NCBI GenBank assembly: GCA_963748095.1
Contig: CAVVIO010000078.1
Location: 1-6,769 of the forward strand
Direction: 5' to 3'
Length of the DNA stretch: 6,769 nt
Source of the DNA: CAVVIO01 sp963748095
GTDB lineage: Bacteria; Bacteroidota; Bacteroidia; Bacteroidales; UBA10428
In this document: in pieces, positions 6,010-6,769 of the stretch
Numbering within the stretch: the stretch's first letter is position 1
Layout of the letters: every line of letters begins with the position of its first letter
The notes under the pieces: model-generated
The model's database searches: none
Told to the model about the DNA's origin: nothing
The model's input: the letters and a program-made list of their open reading frames with translations, nothing else
Position numbers and translations under genes: made by a program

Positions 6010-6335
6010 CTGTACACGCGAAACGATTCAGGGTTCAAATTACGATTAACTTTTTTTCGGGAAAAATTTTTTAGGAATTTTTATGAAGAAACTTTGCAGT
6101 AGCTTTTTGGATATTTTTAAATCGATTATAAAAACCATGACAACTTCTTTATGAAATATCCGTGTTATGACTGGCATATATCGGTTACAGTGCCGGAACC
6201 TTACCTCTTAAAGCATTGAATGCACTATATTTTTACATCATTTATCGTAACATTACCATGTCCGGTTTCGGTAGATAGTAATCTGCTAATTTTAATTTGT
6301 ATATTTGTGAAGTCACTATAAACCTAACTATTATT
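6010..6335. other. Divergent promoter region between the ECF operon and the secreted-protein gene
   Basis: 326 bp with no confident gene. On the minus strand, GTAATTTG (6043-6036) is an imperfect -7 box that could serve the DUF3098-sigma operon, with a leader of about 40 nt. The right end holds a perfect plus-strand -7 box at 6300-6307. Other marks are an A5T6 tract at 6062-6072 that may be intrinsically bent, and a small perfect dyad GCATT-G-AATGC at 6213-6223. A 23-codon ORF (6083-6154, plus strand, AGGA six bases upstream of its ATG) encodes a short basic, partly hydrophobic peptide beginning MKKLCSSF. It is too short to call. No riboswitch or terminator structure was recognised. Confidence 0.5.
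6300..6307 (+). promoter_or_regulatory. Bacteroidota -7 promoter box for the secreted-protein gene
   Basis: TATATTTG matches the Bacteroidota -7 consensus TAnnTTTG at every fixed position. It lies 28 bases before the ATG at 6336, predicting a leader of roughly 20-25 nt. The expected -33 TTTG about 19-20 bp upstream is not visible, so the promoter may be weak or dependent on an activator. Confidence 0.6.
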
Positions 6336-6769
6336 ATGAAACAAAGACACTTTTTTCTTTTCGTATTTTTATCTCTTTTCATCACTTGTTTTACTTACGG
6401 ACAAGATTTACCGGTAACAGTTCAGGCCGAATCAGGCACTTTGGGGAGCGATTTCAGGATTGTAGACACACTTGATGTCACATCTGTCACAATAACAACC
6501 AATACGGTAAATTCGATGAATCCGGGAAATGATAACCGTGTAATAACCTACCAGGTAACATTTCCGGATTCCGGCACCTACGATTTATATGCACACATAC
6601 TGGTCGGCAATAATACGTTTAATGATGACAGTTATTTCTATGCCAATGGATTTGGAATAAAAAATGCTGCTGTCGATGGAGACTGGATCATGGCAAACGG
6701 TCTAGCCGTATCGGGTTACACAAGTATCTTCAATGTAGTCGATGGTGGCGGTTCAGCTTCAAATGGCGT
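6336..6769 (+). CDS. Secreted protein with N-terminal carbohydrate-binding-like domain (3' end outside window)
   Basis: The first 144 codons of a gene that runs off the right edge. A Sec signal peptide is clear: MKQRH, a hydrophobic core FFLFVFLSLFITCF, and a probable signal peptidase I site TYG|QD at 22/23. Cys18 does not sit in a good lipobox, so a lipoprotein is unlikely. The mature start (VTVQAESGTLGSDF, about 27-40) and the later stretches NSMNPGNDNRV, TFPDSGTYDLYAHI, NDDSYFYANGFG and DGDWIMANGLA match, from memory, a beta-sandwich module at the N-terminus of Bacteroidota endo-xylanases and other polysaccharide-degrading enzymes (CBM6/malectin-like style). The catalytic domain, if there is one, lies outside the window, so GH10, GH30, GH43, a polysaccharide lyase or an adhesin all remain possible. 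A C-terminal type IX secretion signal would also be outside. The ATG follows a perfect -7 box by 28 bases and no Shine-Dalgarno sequence is present, as usual for this phylum. Confidence 0.85.
   Translation, partial: MKQRHFFLFVFLSLFITCFTYGQDLPVTVQAESGTLGSDFRIVDTLDVTSVTITTNTVNSMNPGNDNRVITYQVTFPDSGTYDLYAHILVGNNTFNDDSYFYANGFGIKNAAVDGDWIMANGLAVSGYTSIFNVVDGGGSASNG

Noticed and set aside
6010..6045. ECF-type autoregulatory promoter (GAAC-like -35) ahead of the DUF3098 gene
   Set aside because: GAACC occurs on the minus strand but no convincing spaced -10 partner was found, and a single tetramer is not evidence.
6336..6400. Lipoprotein signal for the secreted protein (Cys18)
   Set aside because: The residues before the Cys (FIT) do not form a lipobox, while TYG|QD is a good signal peptidase I site.

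Overview
The window reads as a Bacteroidota genome fragment, probably from the Bacteroidales/Marinilabiliales side. The evidence is a TMEM260-like DUF2723 protein of Bacteroidota type, a DUF3098 small membrane protein, promoter -7 boxes of the form TAnnTTTG, almost no Shine-Dalgarno sequences, and AT-rich intergenic DNA. No rRNA, tRNA, CRISPR array, insertion sequence or phage gene is visible.

Layout, left to right. (1) Positions 2-289 (+) hold the C-terminal end of an Ldh2/YiaK-type NAD(P)H-dependent oxidoreductase, cut by the window edge. (2) It converges, with only 4 bp between, on a complete EamA/DMT-family transporter on the minus strand (294-1187), which probably starts at TTG. (3) A 274-bp intergenic region carries four CTTTGCG units spaced 10-11 bp apart, the last of which forms a perfect 11-bp inverted repeat. 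(4) A large GT117/DUF2723 (TMEM260-like) membrane glycosyltransferase gene covers 1462-4504. It is split by a one-base frameshift near 3750-3757 into a 778-codon 5' ORF and an overlapping 250-codon 3' ORF. Dropping one A restores a protein of about 1013 residues, the usual family length. (5) A 240-bp convergent intergenic region holds small inverted repeats and a degenerate dispersed-repeat motif. (6) On the minus strand lies a tightly overlapping three-gene unit, in transcription order: a DUF3098 protein (5988-5737), an ECF sigma-70 factor (5756-5157), and a single-pass membrane protein in the position of an anti-sigma factor (about 5173-4745). (7) After a 326- to 347-bp divergent promoter region, a secreted protein begins at 6336 (+). 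It has a signal peptide and an N-terminal beta-sandwich of the kind found in Bacteroidota xylanases and other polysaccharide-active enzymes. It runs off the right edge.

How the genes fit together: most look like independent transcription units. The best-supported functional unit is DUF3098 / ECF sigma / candidate anti-sigma, whose overlaps imply translational coupling. The secreted carbohydrate-binding protein is divergent from it and could be a regulatory target, but that is inference. I found no clearly new system. The items most worth a second look are the glycosyltransferase frameshift, the placement of DUF3098 with an ECF sigma factor, the unclassified anti-sigma candidate, and the helically phased CTTTGCG repeat.
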